Shown one piece after another: positions 54,700 through 64,000 of a stretch of DNA of 64,000 nucleotides; position 1 is the stretch's first letter; every line of letters starts with the position of its first letter. Where the stretch lies: positions 1-64,000 of the forward strand of contig JBOGUF010000142.1 in NCBI GenBank assembly GCA_050696075.1, in the 5' to 3' direction. The translations under genes and the position numbers were made by a program. The notes below the pieces were generated by a model that saw only the letters and a list, made by a program, of their open reading frames with translations, ran no database searches and was not told the origin of the DNA. The DNA comes from JBOGUF01 sp050696075 (GTDB lineage: Bacteria > Chloroflexota > Chloroflexia > Thermomicrobiales > UBA6265).

Positions 54700-55025
54700 A
54701 TCAAGACACGGATTGGTCGCTACGGGCAAGGATTCTGGACCCCGCGGCCATCGAGCGGAAGCTCGGGCTCGACGTCTACAACGTCGATCGCGATCGGGCG
54801 CACATTCGCATTGTCGACGGCGACGTTTGCCTCCACTGTCAGCGACAGCAATGCATCAATTGCTGCCCAGCCAACTGTTACGTGCCGCGGGAGGATGGCC
54901 GAGTCACCTTTTCCTACGAGGGCTGCGTCGAGTGTGGCACGTGCCGGATCGTCTGCCACGAGTTCACGAACATCGAATGGACCTATCCGCGTGGCGGGTT
55001 CGGTATTCAGTACCGATACGGTTAG
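54696..55025 (+). CDS. fixX: FixX-like ferredoxin
   Basis: A 109-residue ferredoxin-like protein. Ten cysteines in two groups (Cys45, 48, 53, 56, 57, 61 and Cys77, 80, 83, 87), with CCPANCY and CVECGTCRIVC, match FixX, the Fe-S partner of the FixABC electron-bifurcating flavoprotein/ETF-quinone oxidoreductase. fixA, fixB and fixC are not nearby, so the partner is elsewhere or different. Its start overlaps the preceding stop. Confidence 0.9.
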   Translation: MNQDTDWSLRARILDPAAIERKLGLDVYNVDRDRAHIRIVDGDVCLHCQRQQCINCCPANCYVPREDGRVTFSYEGCVECGTCRIVCHEFTNIEWTYPRGGFGIQYRYG

Positions 55026-55069
55026 CACGTTTCGCCCCGGTGATATAACCGGTTATCATGGGATAATCT

Positions 55070-55582
55070 ATGTACTGGACGAAAAAGCACGTCTTGGTCT
55101 GTACGGCATCCCATTGCGCCCAGAAGGGAGCCAACGACGTCGCGGGGCGCCTCAGACTGGAGATCATCCGTCGGGGACTCGATGTTGAGATCCTCGTCAA
55201 CAACTGCGGCACGATCGATCTGTGCGACATCGGGCCAAACGTCGTCGTCTATCCCGACAACGTCATCTATAGCGGCGCGACGGTCAAGGACTTGCCGGAG
55301 ATTGTCGCGTCGTTGACCGGCGGGCCGATCGTCGAGCGATTAATTCTCAACCCGTCGACACCCGCTGAATCTGCGCGCAAAGCGTTCTATCGCACCGCCG
55401 TGAGTCCGGACCCGGTCCGTCCGGCGGCCGACTTTCTCGCGATGGCCAAAGAGCACCACTTCGATGAGGCGTGGGTTGCGGAGCAACAGCGCCGCGGGTT
55501 CATTGCGCGCAAGCCGGGGCAGGACGATGCTCCCGAAACCATCACCGTCACCAAGAAGGCACGCGCCAGATACGGCGTGTGA
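55070..55582 (+). CDS. Thioredoxin-like [2Fe-2S] ferredoxin domain protein
   Basis: A 170-residue protein. Residues 5-85 are a thioredoxin-fold [2Fe-2S] domain with ligands Cys11, Cys16, Cys46 and Cys52 (CTASHC and NNCGTIDLC), as in NuoE and clostridial-type ferredoxins. The C-terminal ~85 residues are a helical tail of unknown function. Together with the fixX-like gene 45 bp upstream it suggests an electron-transfer unit. Confidence 0.87.
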   Translation: MYWTKKHVLVCTASHCAQKGANDVAGRLRLEIIRRGLDVEILVNNCGTIDLCDIGPNVVVYPDNVIYSGATVKDLPEIVASLTGGPIVERLILNPSTPAESARKAFYRTAVSPDPVRPAADFLAMAKEHHFDEAWVAEQQRRGFIARKPGQDDAPETITVTKKARARYGV

Positions 55583-55638
55583 CCTTCGAGCGCCGGCGGT
55601 CGGATCACGCACGCGGGGTACAATTCACCACGGGTTGA

Positions 55639-56634
55639 ATGATCCAGCTTCTTCCTGCCCGCGAGTCTCACAACGACCGAGTGATGCGGCGAACACTCTC
55701 TCAATACATACAGCCTACTCGTGCTCTGTGGATCAGGATCGCCCTCGCGGTGGTTCTCGTCGTCGTGGCCGCGTTTACCAACCGTCAGTTCTTAGGTTGG
55801 GGCCTCTTCGTCGTCTTCGCGATCCTCGCCGTGCCGCTCGGCCGCGCCCGTTCCTTCCTCTATTCCTTCGTGCCCTACGCCGGCGTTTGGTTCGTCTTCA
55901 CGGCGCTACGGTCGCTCGCCGACGAGACTGCTCTTGCGCGGACGCTCAATACCCACGTCGCTCGCCTGGAACGGTGGCTCTTCGGCGGCCAGTTGCCAAC
56001 CATTACGCTCCAGGATCGCTTTCTCGATCTCACCGACCTCAAATGGTACGACTACTTTCTCACGGGGATTCACTGGTCGTATTTCATCATTCCGCACGCG
56101 GTCGCGATTCGCATGTGGCAGAAATACCCCGGACTCTTCCGGCACTTCCTCGGTGGGATGACGGTCCTGTTGGCGACCGGGCTCTGCATTTACTTCCTCA
56201 TTCCTTCGAATCCGCCCTGGTTGGCACCGGAACCAATCGATAGCCCGTCAGCCGCTCCCGTGTTCCGTGTGATGGAAGCAATCGGGAAGGAGTTCGGCGG
56301 CGGTTTGTACGAGGCGAGCTATGACGTGATCGGCGAATCGAATCCGATTGCCGCCATGCCCTCGATCCACATGGCGTTCACCTTCTTGCTCGTCTTCCCT
56401 GCCATGCGATTTGGACGGCGATGGACCACCCTGGCGCTTGCCTACTCGGCGCTGATGGGCCTGGCCCTTGTCTACCTCGGCGAGCACTATGTGGTCGACA
56501 TCATCGTCGGGATGGCCATCGCCTACTACGGCTGGGTCGTCGCCGACGCCTGGTTGGGACGGGCGGTGCCCATCATCTTCCGGAGAGAGCCGGTCGCAGC
56601 CCAACCGGTCGTCGCGTCGGAGCCGCGCGCGTAG
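55639..56634 (+). CDS. PAP2 superfamily phosphatase
   Basis: About 331 residues with six membrane helices. PAP2 motifs: AMPSIHMAFTFLLV (PSxH) and LGEHYVVDIIVG (catalytic His and Asp). Resembles inositol-phosphorylceramide synthase/AUR1-type and lipid phosphatases; the lipid substrate is unknown. Two starts are possible: ATG 55639 or ATG 55684. TACAAT at 55619-55624 is a candidate -10, which would put the start site near 55631 and favour the later ATG. Confidence 0.85.
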   Translation: MIQLLPARESHNDRVMRRTLSQYIQPTRALWIRIALAVVLVVVAAFTNRQFLGWGLFVVFAILAVPLGRARSFLYSFVPYAGVWFVFTALRSLADETALARTLNTHVARLERWLFGGQLPTITLQDRFLDLTDLKWYDYFLTGIHWSYFIIPHAVAIRMWQKYPGLFRHFLGGMTVLLATGLCIYFLIPSNPPWLAPEPIDSPSAAPVFRVMEAIGKEFGGGLYEASYDVIGESNPIAAMPSIHMAFTFLLVFPAMRFGRRWTTLALAYSALMGLALVYLGEHYVVDIIVGMAIAYYGWVVADAWLGRAVPIIFRREPVAAQPVVASEPRA

Positions 56635-56643
56635 GATTCGGCG

Positions 56644-57228
56644 TTACGTTTCGTCGAATTGCACTGCCCGATTGAGACCAGCGATAGCGATCAGCGCGTT
56701 GAGGTCGGCTTCAAACTGGCCGACGCTCGGCAGATCGCGCCGCGTCTGCATCGGACGCGTCAGACGGATGTGACCAGGATCGGGGTCGTATTCCACGACT
56801 GTCCAGGGCGCTCCTTCCCTGACGGGAAGCAGCAGCGGGTCGATCTCCGGGAAGAAGGCTGTCTCCAGCTTGTCGTCGGCGGAGTCGAACTGGGCCTCCG
56901 CGGAGTCCGATGCCTTGCGCGGACGGGCGTAGGTCCACGTCCACTTCGCGCCACCCGTGGCGTCGATGACCGACGTGTGAAACACCCGTCCGGGATTGGT
57001 GAGCGATGCCGACATCCACCCCTCGGCAATCTGGCCTCGAAACCGGCCCGTGACCTTGGCGTCGTCGAGGTCCATCTCACCGTCAATGACCGCTGCAAGC
57101 GGCGTCAGTGCGCGCTCTAGGTCCACTTTCGCCCGGCGATTGAAGATCATCGCCATATAGGCGGTGAGCGCGAGCGCAACGATGACGATGGCGCACATTG
57201 CCAAGCCGGCGGCCAGATACGGATTCAC
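56644..57228 (-). CDS. Single-helix membrane protein of unknown function
   Basis: A 194-residue protein with one N-terminal membrane helix (about 5-28) and a soluble domain of mixed strands (about 45-190). No motif recognised. GTG start with GGAGGGACC upstream. It lies 60 bp downstream of the MFS gene on the same strand and converges on the PAP2 gene with a 9-bp gap. May be co-transcribed with the MFS carrier. Confidence 0.65.
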   Translation of the reverse strand: MNPYLAAGLAMCAIVIVALALTAYMAMIFNRRAKVDLERALTPLAAVIDGEMDLDDAKVTGRFRGQIAEGWMSASLTNPGRVFHTSVIDATGGAKWTWTYARPRKASDSAEAQFDSADDKLETAFFPEIDPLLLPVREGAPWTVVEYDPDPGHIRLTRPMQTRRDLPSVGQFEADLNALIAIAGLNRAVQFDET

Positions 57229-57287
57229 TGATGGTCCCTCCTTGGCAATAGCATGTGCGCTGGGTCAGCGCGGCGCGGGAATCCTGC

Positions 57288-58583
57288 TCAGTCGCCGGGG
57301 GCAGCGGCTGGTGTCGATGGCAACCGCCGCCCGTCGTCGGTCTGCGCTGGCAAGACGGGCGGACGCACCGGTTTATCGGCAATTCGGACGACGGCGAATC
57401 CCGCGGTGATCCCTAGCGCCGCGTTGATCACCAATGCCGCCTCGTAGCCGCCCGAGACATCGTAGGCGATGGCGTCGAGGAATGCGCCGACCCCAAAACC
57501 TAGATTCATGAACGTGAAGAGCGTGCCGAAAATGACGCCCAACCGTGCCCGGCCGTAGAGATCGGCGGCGATCGCCGCGGTCAACGGGGTTGTGGCCGTC
57601 CACGAGATGCCGAGCATGACGGCGTACCCGAAGATGAGGGAATCGTTCGAAAAGAAGATCAGAAGGATGAACGCGAGACCGCGCAACACATACGTGAGCG
57701 CGAGGACACGGGGCCGGGAAAGGCGATCCGCCAGCAGGCCAAGCGCTACCGTGCCGAGGATGCTGAAGACCGCTGTGACCGCGATCACGTCCGCCGCGTG
57801 CATGGCGCTCATCCCCATGTCGTCGGCATAGGCCATGAAGTGCGTATTGGCGAAGGCCATGGTGAAGCCGCAGACGAAGAACCCGAATGCCAGCAGCCAG
57901 AATGCAGGGGAGTTGAGCGCCGACCGCAAGGTGTGATTGCCGTTGCCCTCACGCACGGACGGCACCTGCTTCGCTGCCGGGTCATTATGCGAGTCTTGCG
58001 GTGACGGCGGATTGCGTAGAAAGACAAGCCCTATCGGCGCGACTGCCATGAGTAACATGGCGGCCAAAAGTCGATAGGTCGTCTCCCAGTCCGTGTGGGT
58101 AAGCGTCCAGGCAGCCAGCGGGACAATTAGCAGCTGACCGAACGCGGAGCCGGACATTGCTAATGCCAGCGCGGCGCCGCGACGTCGATCAAACCATTGG
58201 CTCACCAGCCCGGTCGTATTGACCGGGCTGGCCGCGGCTAGCGCAATCGCGACGAAGAAACCGTAGACGACGTAGATCTGCCACAGTGTCCGCGCGAACG
58301 AGAGCGGCACCAGCAATACGCCGAGCAGCACGGTCCCGCCGACGAGGATCCGCTTGGGACCGACGCGATCCGACATCGCGCCAACGAACGGTTGGCAAAT
58401 CGAGAGCACGACCATGTTGATGAGGACCGCGACGGTGAGGGACGAGCGCGACCAATCGAACTCTTCGGAAACAGGCTTGAGGACCACGCCATACAGAAAG
58501 CGAGCGCCCGACGTCACAGTCAGGATCGCCGTCGCCGTGGCAACAACCACCCAGCCGTAGTTTGCGGAGAGTCGCTCCTTCAT
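57288..58583 (-). CDS. MFS transporter, OFA/monocarboxylate-like
   Basis: A 431-residue major facilitator with twelve predicted helices. The N-terminal NYGWVVVATATAILTVTSGARFLYG and the loop GAMSDRVGPKRIL resemble the OFA/monocarboxylate group that moves oxalate, formate or pyruvate-like acids; substrate unknown. ATG at 58583 with AGGAC. TATCAT (58628-58633, minus strand) is a possible -10. Divergent from gcvPB. Confidence 0.88.
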   Translation of the reverse strand: MKERLSANYGWVVVATATAILTVTSGARFLYGVVLKPVSEEFDWSRSSLTVAVLINMVVLSICQPFVGAMSDRVGPKRILVGGTVLLGVLLVPLSFARTLWQIYVVYGFFVAIALAAASPVNTTGLVSQWFDRRRGAALALAMSGSAFGQLLIVPLAAWTLTHTDWETTYRLLAAMLLMAVAPIGLVFLRNPPSPQDSHNDPAAKQVPSVREGNGNHTLRSALNSPAFWLLAFGFFVCGFTMAFANTHFMAYADDMGMSAMHAADVIAVTAVFSILGTVALGLLADRLSRPRVLALTYVLRGLAFILLIFFSNDSLIFGYAVMLGISWTATTPLTAAIAADLYGRARLGVIFGTLFTFMNLGFGVGAFLDAIAYDVSGGYEAALVINAALGITAGFAVVRIADKPVRPPVLPAQTDDGRRLPSTPAAAPGD

Positions 58584-58667
58584 GTTAGTCCTGAACAGAG
58601 GCCGGGTCTTGGCCGCGGTAGCCCTGGATGATACCAAAGGCCAGATGCGCGGCCATCGCGCCGTGCG

Positions 58668-58696
58668 TTGTCCGCCTATTTGGCCCGTGTTAGCAT
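58668..58696 (+). promoter_or_regulatory. Probable promoter of gcvPB
   Basis: TTGTCC (58668-58673) and TAGCAT (58691-58696) are 17 bp apart, 87 bp before the ATG. No glycine riboswitch was seen. Confidence 0.45.
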
Positions 58697-58782
58697 CCTC
58701 TCTCGGTGCGGCATCGACCGCCGATCGAATAGTTCCGCCCACGATGGGGCGCTCTCTCACGAACCCGAGGGGATGCGAACGT

Positions 58783-60267
58783 ATGGCAGTCGAACCCTTG
58801 ATCTTCGAATTGTCCAAATCCGGACGCCGCGGCGTCCGGATGCCCGCGCCGGACGTTCCCACCACCGAGTTGCCCGATGCGAAGAAGCGCGAACGCCTCG
58901 ACTGGCCCGAGGTCAGCGAAATCGACGTTATCCGGCACTACACCCGACTCAGTCAAAAGAACCACGCCATCGATATTGCCTTCTACCCCTTGGGCTCCTG
59001 CACCATGAAGTACAACCCCAAGATCAACGAAGCGGTGGCGCGGTATCCCGGATTTGCGCAAATCCACCCGTATCAACCGGAAGAAACGGTTCAGGGCGCG
59101 CTGGAATTGCTCTTCGAGCTGCAAGCGATGCTGGCTGAGATTTCCGGCTTCGCGGAGGTTGCGCTGCAACCCGCCGCCGGCGCCCACGGGGAACTGACCG
59201 GCGTCTTGATTGCACGGGCGTACCATCGGGAGCGCGGCGACTTCGACCGGACCAAGATCCTGGTGCCGGACTCCGCGCACGGGACAAATCCGGCGACCGC
59301 GGCAATGGCCGGCTTCGATGTTGTCACCGTGCCCTCCGATGCGCGTGGCAACGTCGACGTCGAGGCACTGCGAGGCTTGGTTGGCGCGGACACCGCGGCC
59401 CTCATGATTACCAACCCAAACACCCTCGGGCTGTGGGATGAACACATCCAGGAGGTCGTCCACATTGTCCACAATGCGGGCGGCCTGGTCTACAATGACG
59501 GTGCCAACTTCAACGCGATCCTCGGCATCGCACGCCCCGGCGACCTCGACATCGACATCATGCATTTCAATCTGCACAAGACCTTTTCGACCCCGCACGG
59601 CGGTGGCGGACCGGGGTCAGGTCCGGTCGGCGTCCGGGCGGACTTGGCCGCGTACCTGCCAGGACCGCGAGTCCGAAAGGTCGAAGAGCATGAAGGCGCT
59701 CGCTACTACGAGTGGTTCGGCCCGGCGAACACGATCGGCAGGTTGCACGCATTCCACGGCAACTTCGGGATGCACGTCCGCGCCTACACCTATATCCGCA
59801 TGCATGGCGCAAGCGGACTGCGGCAGGTGAGCGAAGACGCCGTGCTCAATGCCAACTATCTTCTTGCCAACTTGCGCGATCGCTTTGAACTGCCCTACGA
59901 CCGCTCGTGTATGCACGAGTTCGTGCTTTCGGGCAACCGACAAAAGCGCAACGGCGTGCGGACGCTCGACATCGCCAAGCGCCTGCTCGACTTCGGCGTG
60001 CATCCGCCGACGACCTACTTCCCACTCATCGTGCCGGAGGCGCTGATGATCGAGCCAACCGAAACGGAATCGAAGGAATCGTTGGACCACTTCATCGGCG
60101 CGATGCGGCAGATCGCCGACGAGGCCGAAAACGAACCCCAGATGGTCATTGCCGCCCCCCACACGACCGAGTTCAAACGCCTCGACGAGGTGGCGGCCAA
60201 TCGCAAGCTTAATCTTCGCTGGACGCCGGCCGCGCCCGAACCCGCCGTCGCGGTCGCGGCGGATTGA
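58783..60267 (+). CDS. gcvPB: Glycine decarboxylase P-protein subunit 2
   Basis: A 494-residue GcvPB, the PLP-bearing half of the split P-protein. The PLP lysine Lys266 lies in HFNLHKTFSTPHGGGGPG, and SCTMKYNPKINE is the family N-terminal motif. With GcvPA it decarboxylates glycine in the glycine cleavage system. gcvPA is absent from this window although the two are normally adjacent. ATG 58783 with GAGGGG upstream. The frame is open to 58582 but lacks family homology there. Confidence 0.95.
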   Translation: MAVEPLIFELSKSGRRGVRMPAPDVPTTELPDAKKRERLDWPEVSEIDVIRHYTRLSQKNHAIDIAFYPLGSCTMKYNPKINEAVARYPGFAQIHPYQPEETVQGALELLFELQAMLAEISGFAEVALQPAAGAHGELTGVLIARAYHRERGDFDRTKILVPDSAHGTNPATAAMAGFDVVTVPSDARGNVDVEALRGLVGADTAALMITNPNTLGLWDEHIQEVVHIVHNAGGLVYNDGANFNAILGIARPGDLDIDIMHFNLHKTFSTPHGGGGPGSGPVGVRADLAAYLPGPRVRKVEEHEGARYYEWFGPANTIGRLHAFHGNFGMHVRAYTYIRMHGASGLRQVSEDAVLNANYLLANLRDRFELPYDRSCMHEFVLSGNRQKRNGVRTLDIAKRLLDFGVHPPTTYFPLIVPEALMIEPTETESKESLDHFIGAMRQIADEAENEPQMVIAAPHTTEFKRLDEVAANRKLNLRWTPAAPEPAVAVAAD

Positions 60268-60334
60268 ATCATTGCCAAAGGCGCGAGCGGAGCGGCAAGG
60301 TCCGCCCCGTTCGCGTACCGTCTTGAATGCATTC

Positions 60335-62845
<2,511 letters not shown>

Positions 62846-62890
62846 TTTCTGACCCACTTTCTATGTTCGAGCAGATTCGATGGTCATAAG

Positions 62891-62926
62891 ACGAAAAGGC
62901 CCCCCGTCCCGACAGGGACGGAGGGC
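62891..62926 (-). terminator. Intrinsic terminator of the leuS T-box leader
   Basis: On the minus strand a 12-bp stem with one mismatch (62899-62910 with 62915-62926, loop TGTC) is followed by CTTTTC. Its 5' arm contains the CCCTCC that would pair with the T-box sequence in the antiterminator, so the two structures are mutually exclusive. Confidence 0.88.
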
Positions 62927-62965
62927 TATTCTGCGCGCTTGCCCTTCCGCGGTACCACCCCGATT

Positions 62966-63118
62966 GACCAGCGATCAAACGGCGTGGAAGGACCGGTGGT
63001 GGAGCTGAGGGGACTCGAACCCCTGACTTCGACACTGCCAGTGTCGCGCTCTCCCAGCTGAGCTACAGCCCCAGGTGTCCTTCCACGGACGCTCGGGCGG
63101 CAATCCACCCGGCTGGTC
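62966..63118 (-). other. Nested helices that graft the tRNA-Ala onto the T-box leader
   Basis: On the minus strand GACCAGC (63112-63118) pairs with GCTGGTC (62966-62972). Inside it, CGGGTGG/CCGCCCG forms a small hairpin around 63093-63110, and CGTGGAAGGAC (63077-63087) pairs exactly with GTCCTTCCACG (62983-62993), an 11-bp perfect helix. The tRNA is the only thing inside that helix apart from 3-4 linker bases on each side. Confidence 0.85.
62997..63072 (-). tRNA. tRNA-Ala (anticodon GGC) with encoded CCA
   Basis: A complete cloverleaf. Acceptor GGGGCTG/CAGCTCC carries the G3:U70 pair that specifies alanine; D arm GCTC/GAGC; anticodon stem CGACA/TGTCG with loop CTGGCAG; T arm AGGGG/CCCCT with TTCGAGT. 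Discriminator A73 and CCA (62997-62999) are encoded. It is expected to be functional. It has no promoter of its own that I can see; it sits in the leuS T-box transcript. Confidence 0.97.
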
Positions 63119-63346
63119 CACTCGAACCCGATAACGGGGGTGATCCGGCGGCGGCTAGCCGTTCCTTCACCGCCGCTGCTCGCGGGCGAGTTCGGTCCTG
63201 CAATGTCGCCTTGCACCGTACGGCGACTCTCTGAAGGATGGACCTACTACTCCCGGTCATTGCTTCACCGGGCTTCGCCGCCCGGCCTATGGGCAGCCCG
63301 ACCGCGCCACGCCGAACATGCCGGCGGATGTCGCGTCGGAAAAGGA

Positions 63347-63376
63347 AGTCTAGCAACGTCCAACCAACGGTGTCAA
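63347..63376 (-). promoter_or_regulatory. Promoter of the T-box / tRNA-Ala / leuS transcript
   Basis: On the minus strand TTGACA (63371-63376) and TAGACT (63347-63352) are 18 bp apart, with the start site expected near 63340. The leader before the terminator is therefore about 450 nt. No other gene lies between this promoter and leuS except the tRNA. Confidence 0.75.
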
Positions 63377-63403
63377 CCAGTGCTTTGGCCGCGCCGCTTA
63401 ACA

Positions 63404-63409
63404 TACAAT
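63404..63409 (+). promoter_or_regulatory. Candidate -10 of the translin-family gene
   Basis: TACAAT at 63404-63409 is 57 bp before the GTG at 63466; no good -35 is seen. It is divergent from the leuS promoter. Confidence 0.35.
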
Positions 63410-63465
63410 CAAGTAGGCCATCGCGCCTGGATATGGCAAGAACGTCGAGTGAAGGAGCGATCAAC

Positions 63466-64000
63466 GTGGCCAACGAGAGTTCGTTGACGCGGACACTCGA
63501 GGCGATCGTCGGGCGATTCGAGGAGACGAGCGCGGCACGGGATCGGGCGCTCACCGAGGGGCGCCACATCGTTCGATTGTCGGCCAACTCGATCAGAGCG
63601 GTCCACCGCGGCGACTTCGATGAGGCAGACGAACTTATCGGCCAAGCGGGACGCTTGCTGTCGGAACTTACGGAGCGTTTACAGCCTCATCCGAACGTCT
63701 ACTGGGCCGGTTATGTCCAGGACGCGATGAAGGAGTACGCGGAGGCCATCGCCACGCGGGCATTCGTCCTCGATTGCTCGTTGCTGGGTCCCAACGATCT
63801 CGGCGTCGAGGACGCCCCCTACCTCAACGCGCTGGCCGAGGCCGCGAGCGAGCTTCGGCGGGAGGTTCTTGATGCGCTGCGCCGCAACGACGTGGCGCGG
63901 GCCGAGCGGTTGCTGTCCCGCATGGACGACGTCTACGATATATTGGTCTCCGTCGATTTTCCCGATGCAGTTACCGGCGGGCTGCGCCGGGCGACCGATC
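63466..64000 (+). CDS. Translin family protein (3' end beyond the window)
   Basis: At least 178 residues, open to the window end. The sequence is all-helical with repeated heptad-like segments, and VQDAMKEYAEAIATRAF resembles the translin/TRAX signature in helix 5. Translin-family proteins bind single-stranded RNA/DNA and, in eukaryotes and some archaea, cut RNA. Bacterial members are uncharacterised. GTG at 63466 with AAGGAG eight bases upstream. Lies divergent to the T-box/tRNA transcript; any functional link is speculative. Confidence 0.75.
   Translation, partial: MANESSLTRTLEAIVGRFEETSAARDRALTEGRHIVRLSANSIRAVHRGDFDEADELIGQAGRLLSELTERLQPHPNVYWAGYVQDAMKEYAEAIATRAFVLDCSLLGPNDLGVEDAPYLNALAEAASELRREVLDALRRNDVARAERLLSRMDDVYDILVSVDFPDAVTGGLRRATD

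Larger units (their letters stand above)
62893..63258 (-). promoter_or_regulatory. Class I T-box riboswitch of leuS, with a tRNA gene embedded in it
   Basis: A tRNA-sensing leader. Stem I runs from CGGG-AGTAGTA-GGTCC (5' side, 63240-63254) to GGACC-GAACTCG-CCCG (3' side), with AGTA/GAA loop-E nucleotides. The specifier is CTC (Leu, 63188-63190) in the register next to the following G, or TCG in an alternative register. The distal loop GGTGCAAGG and a CAGAGAG bulge are conserved. Stem III is CCCGTTATCGGG. The T-box is at 62941-62961, with the UGGU bulge (62954-62957) matching an ACCA end. A tRNA-Ala occupies 62997-63072 between Stem III and the T-box. Confidence 0.88.

Noticed and set aside
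58584..58782. Possible glycine riboswitch before gcvPB
   Set aside because: No conserved glycine-aptamer core or tandem aptamers; an ordinary promoter is present instead.

Overview
The window reads as a chromosomal segment of a GC-rich bacterium. The gene set fits a member of the Chloroflexota (Thermomicrobia/Sphaerobacter-like). The pointers are frequent GTG and TTG starts, a large Alu-domain SRP RNA of the kind seen in Gram-positive and related lineages, a class I leucine T-box in front of leuS, an Arg-tipped EF-P, a UPF0182 membrane protein, and cyanophycin genes next to ordinary housekeeping genes. The phylum is an inference from gene content, not proven. No prophage, insertion sequence, CRISPR array or rRNA was seen.

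Layout. 1-8.4 kb: a small HTH regulator with its own promoter and direct repeats, a membrane protein, a WalJ-like MBL hydrolase, a divergent UPF0182 protein, then a minus-strand operon (spermidine-synthase-like membrane enzyme, PgeF-like factor, YggS-like PLP protein). 8.6-18.7 kb: a plus-strand run with a degenerate Nudix protein, uvrB, a secreted protein, aroQ, an M24 aminopeptidase, efp, accB, xseA-xseB, an AIR-synthase-like protein and an Ntn asparaginase, with many start/stop overlaps. 18.7-25.1 kb: minus strand, with rho behind a ~290-nt leader, a DinG-type exonuclease-helicase and an M20 peptidase. 25.3-28.5 kb: sdhA, sdhB and a three-helix membrane protein that may be the missing anchor. 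28.5-30.8 kb: large SRP RNA, ferredoxin, small proteins and a dUTPase/dCTP-deaminase-like enzyme. 30.9-34.7 kb: MFS exporter, moaA, 2-hydroxyacid dehydrogenase and a small basic protein. 34.7-43.6 kb: a minus-strand block with galK-like, PIG-L deacetylase, hisS, moaB, a YgeY-like M20 enzyme, YraN, rnhB, rplS and a homocysteine methyltransferase/MTHFR fusion. 43.9-49.2 kb: a cyanophycin locus (cphB, cphA and a convergent CphA-like protein without the ATP-grasp module). 49.3-58.6 kb: CPBP protease, parB, prfB with its programmed +1 frameshift, a membrane peptidase, two Fe-S proteins, PAP2 phosphatase and an MFS carrier. 58.8-64 kb: gcvPB, leuS, and a divergent translin-family gene cut by the window end.

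The standout is upstream of leuS (62.9-63.4 kb, minus strand). A strong promoter drives a complete class I T-box leader: a Stem I with AGUA/GAA specifier loop, a conserved distal loop, a T-box UGGU bulge and a strong terminator. Between the specifier domain and the antiterminator sits an intact tRNA-Ala(GGC) gene with encoded CCA and the G3:U70 identity pair. Its flanks form an exact 11-bp helix, enclosed by a 7-bp helix, so the whole tRNA is grafted onto an arm of the riboswitch. A terminated leader would still be a tRNA-Ala precursor, while leuS readthrough should depend on tRNA-Leu charging. I do not know of a described example of this architecture.
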